DNA of 64,000 bases, from NCBI RefSeq assembly GCF_000685095.1, contig NZ_BAYE01000005.1, forward strand, positions 416,874-480,873, given 5' to 3'. The translations under genes and the position numbers were made by a program. This DNA is from Paraburkholderia caledonica NBRC 102488. GTDB taxonomy: Bacteria; Pseudomonadota; Gammaproteobacteria; Burkholderiales; Burkholderiaceae. Positions 61,916 to 64,000 of the stretch are shown here, in pieces; within the stretch, counting starts at the first letter, position 1, and each line of letters opens with the position of its first letter. The notes beneath the pieces are model-generated. The model worked only from the letters and a program-made list of their open reading frames with translations, was not told the origin of the DNA and did no database searches.

Positions 61916-64000
61916 TCAGGAGTCGCCGTGTAAGGACGCTGATGGGTCGTCGTTTCTTGGAAGCGGCTGTGCGAACCATTGCACAAGCTGCGCCGCGAGA
62001 AGCGGATGGTGGACGATGCTGGAATGAGTCGCGTCGATGTCGAACTCGTGCAGCCGACCGCGTGTGCGGTCGGCCCATGACATCCGGCGTCGCGGATCGG
62101 CGACGCGCCGAGCGCGCCACACGTGCAGGTCGCAACCGACGCGTGGCAGCGCATGCCGGGACATCAAGTCCGCGTGCATGGAATCGACGGCAAGCGCTTT
62201 GCCGAGCAGCGACGGCTCCGCCCCATCGAGCAACGCCAGTTCGGGCGCAGCCACGGAGCCTTCGTCGACGACGGGCGCAGCGCCGTCTACGCGATGCGTC
62301 GCCGTATCGACGATACCGACGAACGACACGCGCGCGCCGTGCCGCTCGAAATGATCCGCGATGGCGAATGCAAGCCGCCCGCCGAACGACCATCCGAGCA
62401 ACGCGTAGTCGCCGTGCGGCTGCAGCGTTCCGATGCGCTGTGCGTAGTGCGCGGCGAGCGCCTCGAAGCTGTCGCCTTCCCATGGCTCGCCACGCAGCGC
62501 CGGCGCCTGCATCGCGATCAGGGTCACGCGGCCATTGAGCGCTTGCGCAAGCGTGCGATATTCGCCGACCATGCCGTAGCCGGGATGCAGACAGAACAGC
62601 GTGGCGGGCGCACCGAGCGCGTTCAACGGCACGGCCGGCGACGACACGGCGCACGCCCGCGCGTTCGCGTCTAGCGGCCGACGCCGCGCGAACCAGCCAG
62701 CGAGCGCGTGGGCGGACGGCACCGGCAGACTGGCCTCATACACCGCACGCGCAGCCCAGCTTCCAGCGACGGCGTCGCGCCTTGCAAGCGCCTCGAACGA
62801 CTCCGGAACTGCCCTCGGCGAAGTGGAAGTCTGCGACTGCGACGAAGCCGTGCGCAAATGGGCCAGCAGTTCGCCGAGAGCGGACTCGAACGACTCGAAG
62901 AGTTGTTCCGCAAGCTCATCGGACAAGAACTGCGGCGCGTAGCCCCAGTTGAACGTCAGCGAGTTGCCGGCAATCCAGCCATTGATATCGAGCGCGCGAT
63001 CGGGAATTCGCGCATGCGGCGCGATGGCGTCGCCCGACGATTCAGGCGCGAAGCCGAAGCGGCTTTCGCCGTCGAACGTTTGATCGAAGCGCCCCATGTA
63101 GTTGAAGCCGATTTCCGGGGATGACAGCGCGCTCAGCGCTGACCGGCTGGCCGCGTCGGCGCAACAGGCCAGCAGGCCCCAGCCGAGGCCGCGCAGCGGT
63201 ACTGCGGCGAGACGCTCGCGCACGCGTAGCAGCGAGTCAGCGGAGTCCATGCCGCGCGGCAATGCGAGCGGGTATTGAGTGGTGAACCACCCAACCGTTC
63301 GACTGAGATCGGCGCCTTCAATCACGTCTTCGCGACCATGGCCCTCCAGTTCGACCAGCACTTCGTCACGCGCAACGGTATCGCCGATGGCGCGAGCGAG
63401 CGCGGCAAGCAGCACTTCATCGACACGCATTCTGTAGGCGCGCGGCGCTTCGCGCAGCAGCTCGGCGGTCATGTCAGGCGATAGTTTTTTGAGCAGCGTC
63501 TTTTGCGGTTGAGGATGTGAAGAAAGCGGCGGGAACAGCGGGCCGGCGCGCAACGCCGGCGCGTCGAGTGAAGTCTGCCACCATGCGAGTTCACTGACGC
63601 GCTCTGATGATTCGGCATACTGATTGATTGCGCGCACCCAGGCGCGCCATGACATCGACGGCGCTGGCAGTGCGATGGGTTCGTCGCGTTCGGCCTGTTC
63701 GTAGGCGGTTTGCAGTTCTTCGAGGAGCACGCGCCAGGAGACGCCGTCAACCGCCAGGTGATGGATCGCGATCAGTACGCGCGTTTCGTCGGGCGTCTCG
63801 AAGTGGCCCACGCGCCAGATCGGGCCGTGTTCGATGTTCAGGCTCGACTGGATGCGGTCGCAGGCCGCTGTCAGCCCGGTAAGCGAGGTGAGACGGTCGT
63901 GATGGAGTATGGCGGGTGATGGTTGTGATCCGCCGGATGCTTGCGAGATGTGTGACTCATGAGCCAGTGAAACTTGTGAAGCATGCGAGGCTCGCACAGC
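61916..64000 (-). CDS. C-terminal end of a non-ribosomal peptide synthetase: epimerase plus thioesterase
   Basis: About 694 residues are visible; the frame is open at the right edge. The first part is an epimerisation domain, with the catalytic HHLAVDGVSWR and LEGHGREDVIEGADLSRTVG followed by TVGWFTTQYPL and SPEIGFNYMGRFDQ. The last part (about residues 440-680) is a type I thioesterase with FCLHPGYGMVGEYRTLAQAL, the nucleophile in LLGWSFGGRLA, VDTATH and a late His in DATHSSIVHH. The final module thus makes a D-configured residue and releases the product by hydrolysis or cyclisation. With the adjacent receptor and FhuBD genes the product is almost surely a siderophore; which one cannot be told from this end. 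Confidence 0.92.
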   Translation of the reverse strand, partial: AVRASHASQVSLAHESHISQASGGSQPSPAILHHDRLTSLTGLTAACDRIQSSLNIEHGPIWRVGHFETPDETRVLIAIHHLAVDGVSWRVLLEELQTAYEQAERDEPIALPAPSMSWRAWVRAINQYAESSERVSELAWWQTSLDAPALRAGPLFPPLSSHPQPQKTLLKKLSPDMTAELLREAPRAYRMRVDEVLLAALARAIGDTVARDEVLVELEGHGREDVIEGADLSRTVGWFTTQYPLALPRGMDSADSLLRVRERLAAVPLRGLGWGLLACCADAASRSALSALSSPEIGFNYMGRFDQTFDGESRFGFAPESSGDAIAPHARIPDRALDINGWIAGNSLTFNWGYAPQFLSDELAEQLFESFESALGELLAHLRTASSQSQTSTSPRAVPESFEALARRDAVAGSWAARAVYEASLPVPSAHALAGWFARRRPLDANARACAVSSPAVPLNALGAPATLFCLHPGYGMVGEYRTLAQALNGRVTLIAMQAPALRGEPWEGDSFEALAAHYAQRIGTLQPHGDYALLGWSFGGRLAFAIADHFERHGARVSFVGIVDTATHRVDGAAPVVDEGSVAAPELALLDGAEPSLLGKALAVDSMHADLMSRHALPRVGCDLHVWRARRVADPRRRMSWADRTRGRLHEFDIDATHSSIVHHPLLAAQLVQWFAQPLPRNDDPSASLHGDS

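Noticed and set aside
61916..64000. Naming the NRPS as ornibactin or malleobactin synthetase
   Set aside because: Only the E-TE end is visible; no adenylation domain is in the window to support a product name.
1..64000. CRISPR arrays, tRNA or rRNA genes, insertion sequences
   Set aside because: No regularly spaced repeats, cloverleaf sequences, ribosomal motifs or transposase-like frames were seen.

Overview
The window is high-GC DNA with very strong codon bias and dense operons, and looks like a Burkholderiaceae chromosome of the Paraburkholderia/Caballeronia/Burkholderia type. This rests on gene content: a pelABCDEFG operon, a double-length tandem UvrA, an NRPS siderophore locus with FhuBD-like uptake, and many LysR-controlled accessory genes. 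No rRNA, tRNA, CRISPR array or insertion sequence was found.

Layout. (1) Positions 1-13630, minus strand: a full Pel exopolysaccharide operon in the order pelA-B-C-D-E-F-G, followed by an eighth gene that runs off the left edge. That gene is a stand-alone PelA-type glycoside hydrolase. The matching hydrolase domain inside PelA itself has lost its signature residues, so the hydrolase job seems to have moved to a separate protein. (2) 13631-19436: a long non-coding stretch, a DUF1328 mini-membrane protein, a LysR/EamA-exporter divergent pair, an orphan rfbC and a GlxA-type regulator. (3) 19437-32692, minus strand: the most interesting locus, ten genes in one direction. They encode an outer-membrane TonB-dependent receptor, ExbB, ExbD, TonB, YejA, YejB, YejE, YejF and a TldD/TldE protease pair. 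Read together this is a dedicated route for a large peptide from the outer membrane through the periplasm to the cytosol, ending in a peptidase. A 24-bp perfect palindrome lies upstream of the receptor. (4) 33683-40208: a tandem UvrA of about 1983 residues whose promoter has a LexA box filling the spacer between -35 and -10, preceded by a short SSB. (5) 40290-53971: metabolic and regulatory genes, namely a LysR/SDR pair, an aldo-keto reductase, a TPR-glycosyltransferase, a DUF4142 protein, CheV with a FliA-type promoter, an AnsA-type asparaginase, an amidohydrolase/MFS pair with a LysR gene, a PNPOx-like protein and an EntS-like MFS. (6) 54134-64000: a siderophore locus with two TonB receptors under Fur-box promoters, FhuB- and FhuD-like proteins, and the C-terminal epimerase-thioesterase end of an NRPS cut by the right edge.

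Many long open frames on the strand opposite pelA, uvrA and other genes are GC-bias artefacts and were left out. Promoters, operators and terminators come from eye-matched motifs and are predictions.
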